NCBI GenBank assembly: GCA_963556145.1
Contig: OY744461.1
Span: 6,706,891 to 6,770,890, forward strand
Direction: 5' to 3'
Source: Hygrocybe punicea
Taxonomy: Eukaryota; Basidiomycota; Agaricomycetes; Agaricales; Hygrophoraceae
Length of the DNA: 64,000 nt
Position 1 is the stretch's first letter; each line of letters starts with the position of its first letter. The notes beneath the pieces are model-generated. The model saw only the letters and a list, made by a program, of their open reading frames with translations. It was not told where the DNA came from and did not search any database. Positions 21,961 to 32,703 of the stretch are shown piece by piece. A program made the position numbers and the translations under genes.

Positions 21961-22857
21961 CTAAACCACAGGGACCACTGGCTGTTTCATGTACAGCTCC
22001 TCCTTCACCCATCTATTAAGGTATGCACCTTTGATATCCATCTGCTGAATATCCCAATCCTTGACTGCAGAATATGCAAGCAATGTCCACAACATCTCAA
22101 ACCACATCACAGGAGCAAATGTTCTGGTTTTGCTGAAATCCACTCTGAGCTTCTGCAAAAACCCCTGGGCTACTAATCAGGAGTTGTGCCTAGCGATTGC
22201 ACCCATGTCATCATGTATCTGGTGGAAAACCCACTTGCTCCCAATGGCTTCCTGCCCCTCCAGTAAGTCTATGAGTTTCCACACACCCATTTCTTGTAGC
22301 TGATCAAATTCTTCTTTCATCGCTACCTTCCAGTTCTCCCAATCTATGGCTTCCCTGACTTTCTTCAAATCCCCTGGGTCCTTGTCAGTAAGACTGCTAT
22401 CCTGCTGCATTGCACTCAAGAACGCATATGCTATGGTCATTTCCATGCTGACTTTTTCCTTTTGTTTTGCTGTGGATGATTCCATTGGTCTTCATACATC
22501 AAGCTGTTCACATATCTCATGCTGTGTTGGTTGTGCATGCAGGTTGTTTAACTGTCAGTAGATGTGGTCAACTCCTTGTGTTGCTCTCGGTGGGTATGTT
22601 ATTTCATTTTCTGGTCTGTGAATAGCCCTTTCTGGTGTCATTCTCGTGGTTTCCGGTGATTCCGTTGTGGGTTCTGGTGGTTCCAGAGTTTGTAAGTCAT
22701 CGGATTCACTCTGCTCCCCCTTGAACTGCAAACCTGGTAAGTCAGATACAATCTGGACTTCCTGCAATGCCCCATCCTTGTGAAATGCAACATTCCATGA
22801 TGTTTTAACAGTCCACATTGCAGCATCATAGTATCGGATAGCCTGGTGACTCTTCAC
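21961..22857 (-). pseudogene. Ty1/Copia polyprotein fragment (linker and RT N-terminus)
   Basis: The minus strand reads SHQAIRYYDAAMWTVKTSWN, then an acidic/Pro linker, then WKVAMKEEFDQLQEMGVWKL and GSKWVFHQI, then (frame change) TRTFAPVMWFEMLWTLLAYS and IQQMDIKGAYLN, the first RT catalytic Asp block of Copia elements. Gag, protease and integrase upstream and the YVDD part downstream are missing. Stops separate the pieces. The C-terminal end is cut where decayed minisatellite 2 begins. Confidence 0.85.
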
Positions 22858-22874
22858 TTTTCACTCCTCCACAG

Positions 22875-22975
22875 GTCCTACTGGACTCCTGGTGATTCCT
22901 GGTGGATTCCTGATAAAGTCCGGCACTCATTCCTGGTAATTCCTGGTGGATTCTGGCAATCAACTTGCAAAAGTG
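22875..22975. repeat. TCCTGGTGGATT word array
   Basis: About six copies of attcctggtggattc-type words in 100 bp. A similar short array occurs at 51225-51282. Confidence 0.65.
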
Positions 22976-22989
22976 TTTCTGCCAGCAGG

Positions 22990-23225
22990 GCATTCAGCAA
23001 GATATTACCAACTGACTTGGGATGCCTGAAAATGAGATTGCTCAACTGACTTGGGGATAGCTGAATCAGGCTGAGATATATCCTGGGCCAACTGACATGG
23101 TCCAGGCTGATGTTCCCAGGATATATCCTGGCCAAATTGACATGGTCCAGGCTGACTTGTCTCAGGATATATCCTGCCCCAACTAGGATGGTCCAGGCCG
23201 ATGCTCTCAGGATCTAACCTGGCCA
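22990..23225 (+). repeat. SINE-like element body (5' truncated)
   Basis: Inverse copy of the body at 50735-50970. Starts cagcaagatattaccaactg, then about four 45-bp units around CAGGATATATCCTG and tgacatggtccaggctgatg. The tRNA-like head seen in the other copy is missing here. It abuts and truncates the KDZ relic. Confidence 0.65.
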
Positions 23226-24384
23226 CAAGCATCCATCATTTGCACATGCACATTTTCCCACTCCAGTGGCATGAAGATGGTATTTGTGTTTCCTGAATAA
23301 TTGTAATAACCTCTCAATATGTAGAGATATATACACAAGACAAATCTGGATTTCTTCTACAACCATAGCAAGGTGCCTCTGATATTCCAATTCACCTGTC
23401 ATGAACTGATGCTCATCACTCAACCAAACATCCTTTTCAGATTTAGGAATAACATGATCTCACTTGAAGTTGCCATCTGCAACAATTTTTGAATAGTATA
23501 CCTATCTATTCCATATTATGACAGTGTGAACATCTCACATGAACAGATAAAATGACATATGGTGTCTTTGAGCAGTTTATTTCATCCTCTGACATATTTA
23601 TACCAGGTTGAGGACAACTTAGATGAAAAACTGCAAGACCACCATCTTTGCAGTCAATGGTAGGGTTATGTGCCAAGCCAGCATGTTTCATATCAAGTAA
23701 GTTTCTCCACAAAAACCATAGATGTTCTTCCAGCTGGAAACATGTTATCCATGTCTTCTTCCAGCATTACATAGTCAGCTTCATCAGGCTAGACATCTTC
23801 ATTTTCTACATCCTCTCAGGATTGTGATGTTTTGTGTCGGGGGCACAGATTTCTATCATGTCCAAGATTAATCATGAGTCCCAACCCTCCCAGATCATGC
23901 TAGTATGATCAAAAATTGACCTGTCCAATATTGAATTTTATGAAAGGGATTGTGTTGGTGTACCTGAAGACAACAATCTTTGTAAAGCCCTCATTGACTA
24001 AGCCAACAATCAATACATCTATACAGTCCTGAACACTGCTGACAGTTGATGCATGAGCTGTTTACTGGTTGAGATTCTATCTCCACTAGTTTGGCCAAGT
24101 AGGTCAGTTGATGTTTGTTGTTCCTCCATTCTTGAAAATAATCATTCTGACTCTGTTATTTTGATATTCAATAGACATTAATTTGAAAATGTAACAGAAA
24201 TTGAATATACCTTTTCTTTTGAAGTTTGTGAAACTTGAGATTCTTCTGGCTCTTCTACTGGTATATATATCTCCTCTGTAATAACTGGCTGTGATTCTTC
24301 TCTTTTATAATGTAGAGAGGAGAATCTAGGTGTCTTTTTGGCTAATATTTTGACTTCACCTCTGGAAGTGGTTTTTTGACCCAT
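23216..24384 (-). pseudogene. KDZ transposase relic (N-terminal half)
   Basis: From 24384 downward: Lys/Arg-rich N-terminus, then a CxC2-like cluster at about 24080-23880 (CINCQQCSGLYRCIDCW, CLQVHQHNPFHKIQYWTGQF), then KHAGLAHNPT and FHLSCPQPGIN (23700-23590), then a block including SDEHQFMTGELEYQRHLA and ATGVGKCACANDGC. These are the ordered landmarks of Kyakuja-Dileera-Zisupton transposases. Several stops and shifts occur. The element is cut at 23216 by the SINE-like repeat. The catalytic C-terminal half is absent; a different copy's C-terminal half is at 62-64 kb. Confidence 0.75.
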
Positions 24385-25005
24385 ACTGTCTCAACCATAG
24401 TTCTTTGAACTGGTTTTGGTGATAGTCATTGGTTAAGATTCAAACAAACCAATGAACAATAAACAAAGAAGACAAATTACATAATCATATTTCTGATGAT
24501 CATATGACCATAATATGATGAATTCAGAAATCCAGGACTTGCAGAACGTGTGATAAAATTGTCCCTGTAAACAAACCTTGGGCACTGGCAATAGACACAG
24601 CAAAATACTTCACCACCATTGCCACAAGAGCAACACTACTGGGAAAGGTAATTAGTACGGGAAGCAATGGAAATGACTGCCTACAATATTTGATGGCTCC
24701 TTATCTTGCAGTGGGAAGGGCTGCACTGGCAGAGTGGGAACAGCTTGGTCATCATCTGAAAGGAAACTCAAGTCTGACTCAGACATTTTGACATCCAAGT
24801 CATCGTCAAGGTCCTTTGTGAGTTGAAATTGAGGTGCCGGTGAACCTGTTTTCTTGCTAGCAATAGTAGCTGTAGTGATAGGCATCATAGACAGAGTCAG
24901 AAAGTGAGGGAGAAGTGAATTTGGAGTTGGAGAACAACTAGTGGGGAGTGGGCCATTGCTTTGCATGGCATGTTACTCGTCCCTTTTTCGCAATAAAAAC
25001 AAATA
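24385..25005. other. Spacer with an unassigned minus-strand ORF (24966-24652)
   Basis: The 104-residue minus ORF is Ser/Pro/Thr and Asp-rich with no recognisable domain. It lies just past the stop of the Helitron peptidase module, and could be Helitron 3' sequence or the 5' end of the KDZ element. Nothing else recognised. Confidence 0.3.
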
Positions 25006-25490
25006 TTAAAATTGTGCATATACAAATAGTACAGCATTATTACCATTTCGTGACAATAAATCCATGTTGGAGAAGTTATCCATGTTTCCTTCATTAATAC
25101 AAATTGATTTTGTTAACATGCCATCATGAAACCATACTATACCATTAACAAATAAGCGAACAGTAAAATGTGCATGACCAAAGTACACAATTCCTCTCAG
25201 TGTATAGGTGGTGAATATCTCATCAATTGACATGTTTATAATTCGACTCACTATTAAATTTTCAATAGAGTCAATTGTAAACATGATCAGAGGAGGAATT
25301 TTATTGAATGTAATAAATTTTATAACCTCTCCCTGACACAATTGACATTTATGTCGTTGTCTATTGACTATGATTTGAGCAAGATATGCTGAGATTGTTC
25401 CAGAAAATGAATATGGACAATGAAAAGTAGCATCACATCTATCATTTTCCAGAAGGATTATGTTTTCACAATTTATACATCTGTAGTTAA
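25006..25490 (-). pseudogene. USP-like peptidase C-terminal half (His box) of Helitron 2
   Basis: Open from 25490: INYRCINCENIILLENDRCD, then CQLCQGEV (two CxxC pairs as in USP finger regions), then NKIPPLIMFTID and finally GHAHFTVRLFVNGIVWFHDG. The GH..FTVR and W.HDG blocks match the His box and the following W..fDD of ubiquitin-specific proteases. The N-terminal Cys box lies 6.9 kb away at about 32650. The two halves were separated by Helitron 1. Joined at the insertion point the reading continues (SSYLK then INYRC), allowing for one T lost from a homopolymer at the junction. It ends in TAA/TGA-rich sequence at 25006. Confidence 0.7.
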
Positions 25491-25869
25491 TCAGAGCTTG
25501 GACGTGTGACCTGACGAATTAGGCAAATGCTGACCAATAAGCTGAGTTCGAGTTTTATTCCCAGGCAGAGTGGGGGGGTCGGGAGGGTGACACATTGGTC
25601 GGATGGCCACAGAGTTGGGTGTGGGGGATGGCAGGGGTTGTGGGGGGGCCCTGTAAATTTTTTGGGGGGGTCCAGTTGGATTTGAGCTGGCAGGTGGGGG
25701 ATTTATAGCAGATTGGGCACTGTTTGTGGTGCCGCGGCTGGAATAAGGCACACGAATTTTCGGTAAATTACATGCATATTCTACACTATATATGCAACAT
25801 TTTGTCCCACCAAAAGGAGTCCCCATGTGGTGTGTGTGAGCCTGCAGAATGTCAGGAAAGTGAAGGTGG

Positions 25870-26175
25870 TCCGGAGTTGTGACTGAAATTCGGACGGAGT
25901 TTCAAATCTACAGCCAAAGTGTTCGCACTCAGACGAACCCAAAACCTTCTTCTGTTCAACCTGCCTCCTCTTCCACTGCTGACTCTCTTGCCAGCTCCCT
26001 GTTGCCCCTGCTGGCCTACAACTTTCCCATGTCCCTCTATGAGCCCTCAGGCCCCAACAGGTGAGTTTTTGGCCCTCAATTGGCCCTCAATCCCCACTCA
26101 CAGCCCCACCAACACCCAGATCCAACTGGACGCGATTCGGCTGCTTCTGAGCGCCAGGGAGGGTTCTGAGGGCAG
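25870..26175 (+). other. Exon-like stretch in Helitron 1 leader (possible captured gene piece)
   Basis: Two open segments are bounded by good splice signals: ...CCCCAACAG|GTGAGTTT, then ...CCACTCACAG|CCCCACC, then TGAGGGCAG|GTGAGTG. They read a Ser/Pro-rich stretch and TNTQIQLDAIRLLLSAREGS. No family recognised. Helitrons often carry host gene fragments, so capture is plausible but unproven; these may equally be 5' leader exons. Confidence 0.35.
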
Positions 26176-27167
26176 GTGAGTGTTCAGTTTTATTGACTGT
26201 ATTTGAGGTGAATTAACATGGAGTGATCAGCCTGGCTTCACCACCCACTCCCTGCCCTGCCCTCACCCAATCCAGCCCATCTCTACCTCCCTTCATCCCT
26301 CCTGCACTCCCTCAACCCATTCCCCACCACCCCTGCTTCCCTTCCCTTCCTGGCCTGTTCTGGCTACCCCCTCCACCTCCCTCCTTTTCCCCCCCTCCAG
26401 CCCCTTCCTTTGGCCCCCATCCACCCCCCATCACTCTCCTGTCATCACTCTCACCACACTGTGCCTGTACCCTCTGTAGTAGCTCATTTTGTATGATATT
26501 GACATTTAATTTAATTTAATTTAATTTAATTGAACTTATTAATTATTATTTAATGATGATTTAGCAAGAATATAAAAGGTTAATTCCGGTCCAAAAGCGG
26601 AGTTTAAACATTATTCACACGAAAGTGGTGGGGCACTGCGGCCTCATGTTTGACAGGGTATCTGGCTCTTTCAATAACTACCAACCCCAACTTTCACCCC
26701 ACTCTCAACTGCCCTTCCTATTGCTGTTCCCCCTCTAATTTGGTAGTGGAGTGTAGATAGCATTTTTGTGCAATACATATCACCAGTCAAAGGTGAGCTA
26801 GGCGGGGTTCTGTGCCTGTGACACAGACCAGAAAGCCATAGGTCCATAGGTAGTTAGTAGTCAGTAGTTTAAAATTAGTCTAAACTGTTGGGATTGTGCC
26901 CTTCAGTGGACCAATCTTCAGCTGACCTCTAGAACAAACGGTAGTCACTCCGTTGACTGGGGCAGCGTCACAACTGCAGACCAATTGGCTGAAGAATCAC
27001 CTTCCTCTCTTGCCGTTTCTAACCTCTGATTGGCTAATCAGAGAGAGCAGATAGTTCCGCAAGAGACAGGTTACATCAACACTCCCCCTGGACCCTGGAT
27101 TTTGGTGTGTCAGGATTGGTTGTTGACCTGAACATCACATTTCATTTTTGATTGACTTTTATCCTCT
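26176..27167 (+). promoter_or_regulatory. Helitron 1 leader/promoter region
   Basis: Contains a pyrimidine-rich tract (26225-26460), a (TTTAA)n microsatellite (26505-26532), a TATAAAAGG at 26571 and CCAAT-type motifs at about 26919 and 26980 (ATTGG). No coding sequence recognised. Transcription start is not determinable; the gene begins at or after 27168. Confidence 0.4.
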
Positions 27168-27962
27168 TTGTCCCAATGTAAGTGCCATGGTTTGCATCAT
27201 AAACACCTACTCATGTCATTACATCTGAAATTCAGGCATAACATCCAACAAACCCCTCACAGTGCTGCACGTCAGAGTGAGCGTGATGAACGTCAGCTGG
27301 ACAGTCCTGTACATCGTTGTATTCCTCAGCAAACAGACCTTCCACCTCCACACATCCTGCCTTTAAATTTGCCCTTTGTCAATCAAATTCAAGTGCCCCC
27401 CTACCAGGGTGGTGACCCTTTTGTCACTCCACCAACTTCTTCTCCTGCTGCTGCCAGACTGGCTTTAGATGACTTGAGGGCACAAGCAGCTGCTACCAGT
27501 GCCATTTTGTTACAAACAGGCAGGCGGCGGCAGCATGGAAGAGCACCACGGAGGGCTCCTGCTCAGGACCCTTTGCCTGCCCTGACTCCTGCTCCAACTC
27601 CTTCCACACCACACCTGCTGCATTACCAGGTAGTGTATTTTACATCAATTGAGTCCTTTGGCTGACCTTTCCACCCAGCCTGCTCAAGAGAATGCCATCG
27701 CTGGCCCATCCACTGTGAGACCTGCTGTGCAATGGGTGGAATATGTGAATCCAAATGTGAGTTATGCAATGAATGGCCATGATCACGTTCTCACAATATA
27801 TTTAGAATGCTGTTGCTGGCCCATCCAATCCAAGACCCATTATGCCATGGGCTGGACCTGTGATTCCAGATGTGAGTTACTGCAATTTTATTAAAATGTT
27901 GTTAATCTCACTGGCTTTATAAGAATGTTCAAGTTGCTCAATATGAGGAGATTAGACAGTTT
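27168..27962 (+). CDS. Helitron 1 N-terminal exons
   Basis: An open stretch from 27168 reads a Gln/Pro/Ala-rich N-terminus (ending near 27630 ...HLLHYQ at a GTAGTG donor). It is followed by two short repeat-like exons, about 27694-27758 (ENAIAGPSTVRPAVQW) and about 27810-27870 (AVAGPSNPRPIMPWAG), each followed by GTGAG donors. The main exon seems to start near 27930 (VAQYEEIRQFVTARDPS). The two small exons are copies of each other. Exact splice sites are inferred by eye and may be wrong. Confidence 0.5.
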
Positions 27963-30900
27963 GTGACAGCCAGAGATCCATCTCCACCGCATCCACCACA
28001 ACCTTCTCCTTCTCCACCCCCACCACCTCCTCTTGAATTGCCAGAGGCACGCCATCCTTTCAATAAGAATAGTATCATTGTCCATAACTTGGGGCACATG
28101 AATGTGATCTGCCACAATTGTAATGCCTTACACTGGGCTGCAGAGAGATTAGCAGAGTCATCTCTCCACAATCCCAAGTTTGGCATGTGTTGCTACCAAG
28201 GCAAAGTCTCTCTCCCTCCTCTTGAGCCACCTCCTGCCGAGTTGCGCCACCTTTACGATCATAATGATGACCAAGCAAAACAATTTCGTGGTCACATCGG
28301 ACAGTATAACTCAGCATTGGCAATGACCTCCATTGGCCAGGATGCTGGTAGGCAACTTCACATAGATCACACTGTTAATCAAGGAGCTGGTCCCTGGGTT
28401 TATAAAATACATGGTGCCTGTCATCACTTCACTGGCTCTCTTCTACCTCAAGAGGGGAGACAGCCTGCCTATGCTCAGCTGTACATTTGGGATCCAGTGC
28501 AGGCACTCAACATTCGCATGAACAACCATGCAAATACAGGCTTGGATCGCAGGACAATGCATCTATTGCAGGACATGCTCTATCGTAAACACCCTTCAGT
28601 TGCCCTTTACAAGCAAGCATTGGAACTCACAGCCCACATGCAACCTAACCAGGATTGCAGGATCCTTCTCCACTTCGACAAAGACTGTGACCAGCGTCGT
28701 TACAATCTTCCTGGTGCACAAAACAGGGAGATAGTAGTCATAGTTCCTGGTGAAGGTGATAAAACAATGGAGCCCCATGATATTATCCTCCACAGGAGGG
28801 GTGGTGGTCTAAAGCACATTAATGACATGAGTCCCATGTACCAGTCTCTACATTTTGTCTTGCTCTTCCCTACTGGCCAGCTGGGTTGGCATAAATTGCT
28901 TGAACGTGGTCATGATGATGGTCAGGAGCCAGGAGATGGTCATGTGGTTGCTGTCAGGAGACATAAAAAACTCTCCATGATAGAGTACTTTGCCTACTGT
29001 CTGCATCCCCGTCAAAATGAATCAAACCACATTTTCAAGGCATGCAATCTCTTTCAGGAGTACATTGTAGATTCTTGGGCATCTGCAGAGCAATATTCCC
29101 TCAATTGGTTCAGACATAATCAAGATAAAATCCGCTCAGAGGTTTATAGTGATCTTGCACATGCTGTCGCTCAAAATCCTCATGTTGATGGTCAAGAAAG
29201 GGGAAAGCGTCTCATTCTTCCCTCTTCATTCACTGGTGGCACTCGCGCTATGGTTCAGAATCTCCAGGATGCCCTTGCCATAAATCGCTATTTTGGAGGT
29301 GCAGATTTTTTCTTGACCATGACAGCAGATCCAAAGTGGCTAGAGATTACAAGAGAGCTACTTCCTGGACAGACAGCAGCAGATAGACCAGATTTGGTCA
29401 CCCGTGTCTTCAGAGCCAAGGCAGCTCAATTGCTGGATGATATACACAAACGTCATGTCCTTGGTGCTGCTGTTGGTTGGGTCTGGAGAATTGAGTTCCA
29501 AAAGAGGGGTTTGCCTCACATGCACATGATCATCTTTCTCGATCGTGATCACAAGCTCCGCACTCCAGAGGAGATCAACAGCGTGATTTCAGCTGAGTTT
29601 CCTGACAAAGACACTCAACCTGAGCTCTATGACTTGGTCTGCAAGCACATGGTCCATGGTCCCTGTGGCCCAGCTAACCCAAATGCACCCTGCATGAAGG
29701 ATGGCAAGTGCTCAAAGGGTTTTCCAAAGGAGTTTCGTGAGGCAACCACCCTCTCTGAGGATTCATATGCCACTTACAGGAGGAGGGATGATGGCAGGAA
29801 GCACATTGTCAGAGGCAAAGAGGTTGAAAATCGCTGGATCGTTCCTTACTCCCCCTGGTTCCTCTATCACTATAAGTGCCACATAAACCTGGAGTCGGTC
29901 TTTTCTATAAAGTCCATAAAGTACATTTACAAGTATGTCTACAAGGGACATGACCGTACCACCATGCAGTTTGGCACAGCCCAGGATGAGGTTCAGCTGT
30001 ACCTTGATGCTCGCTATGTCTGCTTATGTGAGGCCTTTTGGCGTATAGTCCACTTCAGAACTCATGAAGAGTTTCCTCCTGTCCATCGGCTTGAAGTTCA
30101 CCTGCCTCTGCAACAGAATGTCACTTATGTTCCAGAACCTGGCCAAAACATGCAGGAAGTCTTGGACCGTGCCAAGGATACATCTCTCATGGGCTACTTT
30201 AAAGCCAATCAGGCTCATGAAGTAGCTCGCAATATCCTTTACCAGGACTTCCCTGGGAACTTTGTCTGGAATGAATCCAAGCATATGTGGACTGTCCGAA
30301 AAAAAGGCTTTGCAATTGGGAGAATGTACTATGCTCATCCAACTTCCGGTGAATGCTTCTACCTTCACCTCCTCCTCACTTCAGTCAAGGGTGCCACCTC
30401 TTTTGAGCACCTGCGCACAGTTGATGGTGTTGTTCATCCTACATTCAAGCAGGCTTGCCTTGCATTGGGTCTTCTTGAGGATGATCAGGAGTGGATTCAG
30501 TGTCTCAATGAGGCCAGCATCATGCAAACAGGTTCTCAGCTCCGCCACCTCTTTGTCACCATCCTCTGTGATTGCAGTCCAGCTCAGCCAGAACTTCTTT
30601 GGGACCAGTTCAGGGAGTACATCTGCAATGACTTAAAGCATGCTCTTCATCATAGAGGCATTCAGGAACCGAGTGACAACCAGGTCTATGATTATGGCCT
30701 ATATCTCATCGAGCGCATGTTGAGGTTCAGGGGAAAATCTTTGAAGGACTATGACCCTATGCCTGAGCCACAAGAGGATTGGGATCAGCAGTTCGGAAAT
30801 CACCTTATCTTGGAACAAAGAGACTATGATCCAGAACAGCAGGCTGCTCTTGCCCAAGCACGTATCCCTACCCTCAATCCAGATCAACATGCTGCATTCA

Positions 30901-31898
30901 ATGATATCATGCAAGCAGTCACTACCCACTCTGGACAGTGCTACTTCCTTCATGGCTCTGGTGGAACTGGCAAGACCTACATATACAATACTCTTTGCTA
31001 TGCACTCCATTCTCAGACAAAGATTGTGCTGTGTACTGCTTCATCTGGCATTGCTGCTCTCCTGCTCATTGGAGGTCGCACCACTCACTCCCGTTGCAAG
31101 ATTCCCATCATCCTCCATGAAGACTCCATCTGCAATATCTCAAAGAATTCTCTTGAGGCAGACCTTTTCAGAGCAACTGATCTCATCATTATTGATGAGA
31201 TTACCATGCAGCATCGCCATGCTGTGGAGGCTCTCGATAGAACTCTCCAGGATATTCTCAACTCCAACAAGATCTTTGGAGGGATCTCTGTTGTCTTTGG
31301 TCATGACTGGAAGCAGATCCTGCCTATTGTCATCAAGGGGTCACGTCCTCAGATTATAGGTGCATGTTTTCAGCGGTCCAGGATTTGGGAGGAGCTCAAG
31401 GTCTTGAAACTCAACACCAACATGCGCCTCATGCAAGGAGACCAGGAGGAGAATGACTTTGCCAAGTGGCAGCTGGAAGTTGGTAGTGGGAAACACACTG
31501 ACAATGACAACAATGTCAACATCCCTCCTAAATTCCAGCTCCCACAAAACACAGTCGAGGCTCTCATCACTCACATTTACCCTGGCATAAACCTCCTCTC
31601 TCATCCTTCTGATGCCTACTTTGCAGAGCGCTCCATCCTCTCAGCTTGCAATGATGATGTCCATGAGTTAAACAAGAGGATACTCACAGACTTTCCAGGC
31701 CAAGAAAAGATTTTCCACAGTGTTGATACAATTAAAGATACTGGCAATCAAGATGTCATGTATCCTGTGGAATATCTTAACAGCATAAATCTCTCTGGAA
31801 TGCCTGTTGCAAAGCTGGCTCTCAAAGTTGGTGTTCCCGTCATGGTTTTGCGCAATCTCAATCCTCAACAAGGCTTATGTAATGGTTCCAGGGGCTAA
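27963..31898 (+). CDS. Helitron Rep-helicase, main ORF
   Basis: A 1,311-codon ORF encoding the Rep-helicase of a rolling-circle (Helitron) transposon. Residues about 40-75 carry a CxxC-type cluster (CHNCNALHWAAERL, GMCCYQGKV). The Helitron-like N domain covers about 330-540, with the HUH metal-binding motif GLPHMHMIIFL (H519, H521). The Tyr motif is KYIYKYVYKGHD (Y654-Y660). The Pif1-type helicase follows: Walker A GSGGTGKT at 998-1005, Walker B IIIDEIT with D1078/E1079, motif III FGHDWKQILPIV (GH where GG is usual). The ORF stops early at NGSRG; the last about 100 residues continue in another frame at 31890-32188. Met 27963 is simply the first in-frame ATG; the true start is probably upstream. 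Confidence 0.9.
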   Translation: MTARDPSPPHPPQPSPSPPPPPPLELPEARHPFNKNSIIVHNLGHMNVICHNCNALHWAAERLAESSLHNPKFGMCCYQGKVSLPPLEPPPAELRHLYDHNDDQAKQFRGHIGQYNSALAMTSIGQDAGRQLHIDHTVNQGAGPWVYKIHGACHHFTGSLLPQEGRQPAYAQLYIWDPVQALNIRMNNHANTGLDRRTMHLLQDMLYRKHPSVALYKQALELTAHMQPNQDCRILLHFDKDCDQRRYNLPGAQNREIVVIVPGEGDKTMEPHDIILHRRGGGLKHINDMSPMYQSLHFVLLFPTGQLGWHKLLERGHDDGQEPGDGHVVAVRRHKKLSMIEYFAYCLHPRQNESNHIFKACNLFQEYIVDSWASAEQYSLNWFRHNQDKIRSEVYSDLAHAVAQNPHVDGQERGKRLILPSSFTGGTRAMVQNLQDALAINRYFGGADFFLTMTADPKWLEITRELLPGQTAADRPDLVTRVFRAKAAQLLDDIHKRHVLGAAVGWVWRIEFQKRGLPHMHMIIFLDRDHKLRTPEEINSVISAEFPDKDTQPELYDLVCKHMVHGPCGPANPNAPCMKDGKCSKGFPKEFREATTLSEDSYATYRRRDDGRKHIVRGKEVENRWIVPYSPWFLYHYKCHINLESVFSIKSIKYIYKYVYKGHDRTTMQFGTAQDEVQLYLDARYVCLCEAFWRIVHFRTHEEFPPVHRLEVHLPLQQNVTYVPEPGQNMQEVLDRAKDTSLMGYFKANQAHEVARNILYQDFPGNFVWNESKHMWTVRKKGFAIGRMYYAHPTSGECFYLHLLLTSVKGATSFEHLRTVDGVVHPTFKQACLALGLLEDDQEWIQCLNEASIMQTGSQLRHLFVTILCDCSPAQPELLWDQFREYICNDLKHALHHRGIQEPSDNQVYDYGLYLIERMLRFRGKSLKDYDPMPEPQEDWDQQFGNHLILEQRDYDPEQQAALAQARIPTLNPDQHAAFNDIMQAVTTHSGQCYFLHGSGGTGKTYIYNTLCYALHSQTKIVLCTASSGIAALLLIGGRTTHSRCKIPIILHEDSICNISKNSLEADLFRATDLIIIDEITMQHRHAVEALDRTLQDILNSNKIFGGISVVFGHDWKQILPIVIKGSRPQIIGACFQRSRIWEELKVLKLNTNMRLMQGDQEENDFAKWQLEVGSGKHTDNDNNVNIPPKFQLPQNTVEALITHIYPGINLLSHPSDAYFAERSILSACNDDVHELNKRILTDFPGQEKIFHSVDTIKDTGNQDVMYPVEYLNSINLSGMPVAKLALKVGVPVMVLRNLNPQQGLCNGSRG

Positions 31899-32188
31899 CT
31901 CGCTTCGCTAATCGTGTCATTGAAATTCGTCTCCTCACTGGTGATCATGCTGGCAAGCATGTCTTCATTCCTCGCTTGAAGATAGAACCTTCAGATGCTC
32001 AACTTCCTTTTCAATTTTCTCACTTTCAATTTGCATTGTCTCTTGCTTTTGTCATGACCATCAATAAAGCTCAGGGTCAATCTCTCAAACTTGCTAGTTT
32101 GGACTTTAGAACTCCTCCTTTCGCTCATGGCCAATTCTATGTTGCAGTTTCTCGAGCTACATCAGTCAATAGTTTAAAGATAATTTGA
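31884..32188 (+). pseudogene. Helitron 1 helicase C-terminus, out of frame
   Basis: Continues the helicase after a 2-nt surplus in a GGGG run (about 31887-31891): LTRFANRVIEIRLL, then MTINKAQGQSLKLA (helicase motif V) and GQFYVAVSRATSVNSLKII (motif VI), ending at TGA 32186-32188. Joined in frame the protein would have complete helicase motifs. The frameshift may be a real inactivating mutation or a homopolymer sequencing error. AATAAA at 32274 follows. Confidence 0.85.
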
Positions 32189-32355
32189 GATCCTAAATTA
32201 CCATCTCCAACCACAAAGAATATTGTATATCCTGAAGTATTATTAGATTAGCTTCTTTTATATTCTGTACTCCAATAAATGTAACTTTTCTTCCTAGCAC
32301 TTTAGATCCCGTGGTTCATGGGATTATCACCTCCCTACATGGGTCCTAAACCTAG

Positions 32356-32703
32356 TTTAAGATAAGATGAAGTCATTGCTTTATTTGGCTTCATTATATA
32401 ATGAGCTAAATCACTTATGGCAATACCAATTTGACCATAAGGAAATATTTCGGGTTTATCCTGATGCAATAAATGTCTAATTGTATTTCTAACTGTTTCT
32501 AAATCTGTTGTGTTATTCTTTGATCGTTTGAATCCTAAGCTCAAAATCTTTAATATTTCATTGATGCTGTTGAATCTTTTTTTCCAACTTGATGCATTGT
32601 CATTCCATATTGCTAGTAATATTGTAAAGAGTGAATCATAAGCACAGCTCCAATCTTGCGCATCCCATATAAACCCTTTTGGTTCATTTAATTCAATAGT
32701 ACT
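32356..32703 (-). pseudogene. USP-like peptidase N-terminal half (Cys box) of Helitron 2
   Basis: After the stop of the helicase ORF, the next frame reads IELNEPKGFIWDAQDWSCAY then DSLFTILLAIW. The WSCAYDS block fits a thiol-peptidase Cys box. The rest (about 90 residues, LETVRNTIRHLLHQ ... FPYGQIGI) runs to SSYLK at 32356, where Helitron 1 begins. One fewer A in the A8 run at about 32711-32718 would fuse this to the helicase ORF. Peptidase class (USP) is inferred from this plus the His-box half at 25006-25490. Confidence 0.65.

Larger units (their letters stand above)
25491..32355 (+). mobile_element. Helitron 1, inserted in Helitron 2
   Basis: The proposed 5' end is TCAGAGCTTGG at 25491, preceded by A (25490). 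The proposed 3' end is CCTAG at 32351-32355, followed by T, which fits A^T insertion, TC start and CTRR end. Upstream of the 3' end lies a possible hairpin (ATCCCGTG-GTT-CATGGGAT, about 32308-32326), further from CTAG than usual. The boundaries were found mainly because the peptidase ORF of Helitron 2 breaks exactly at these two points. Length 6,865 bp, one Rep-helicase gene on the plus strand. Confidence 0.7.

Noticed and set aside
25491..25826. Minus-strand ORF first taken as the N-terminus of the USP-like gene
   Set aside because: It lies inside the 5' end of Helitron 1, on the opposite strand, out of frame with the peptidase half; the true continuation of that half is at 32356.
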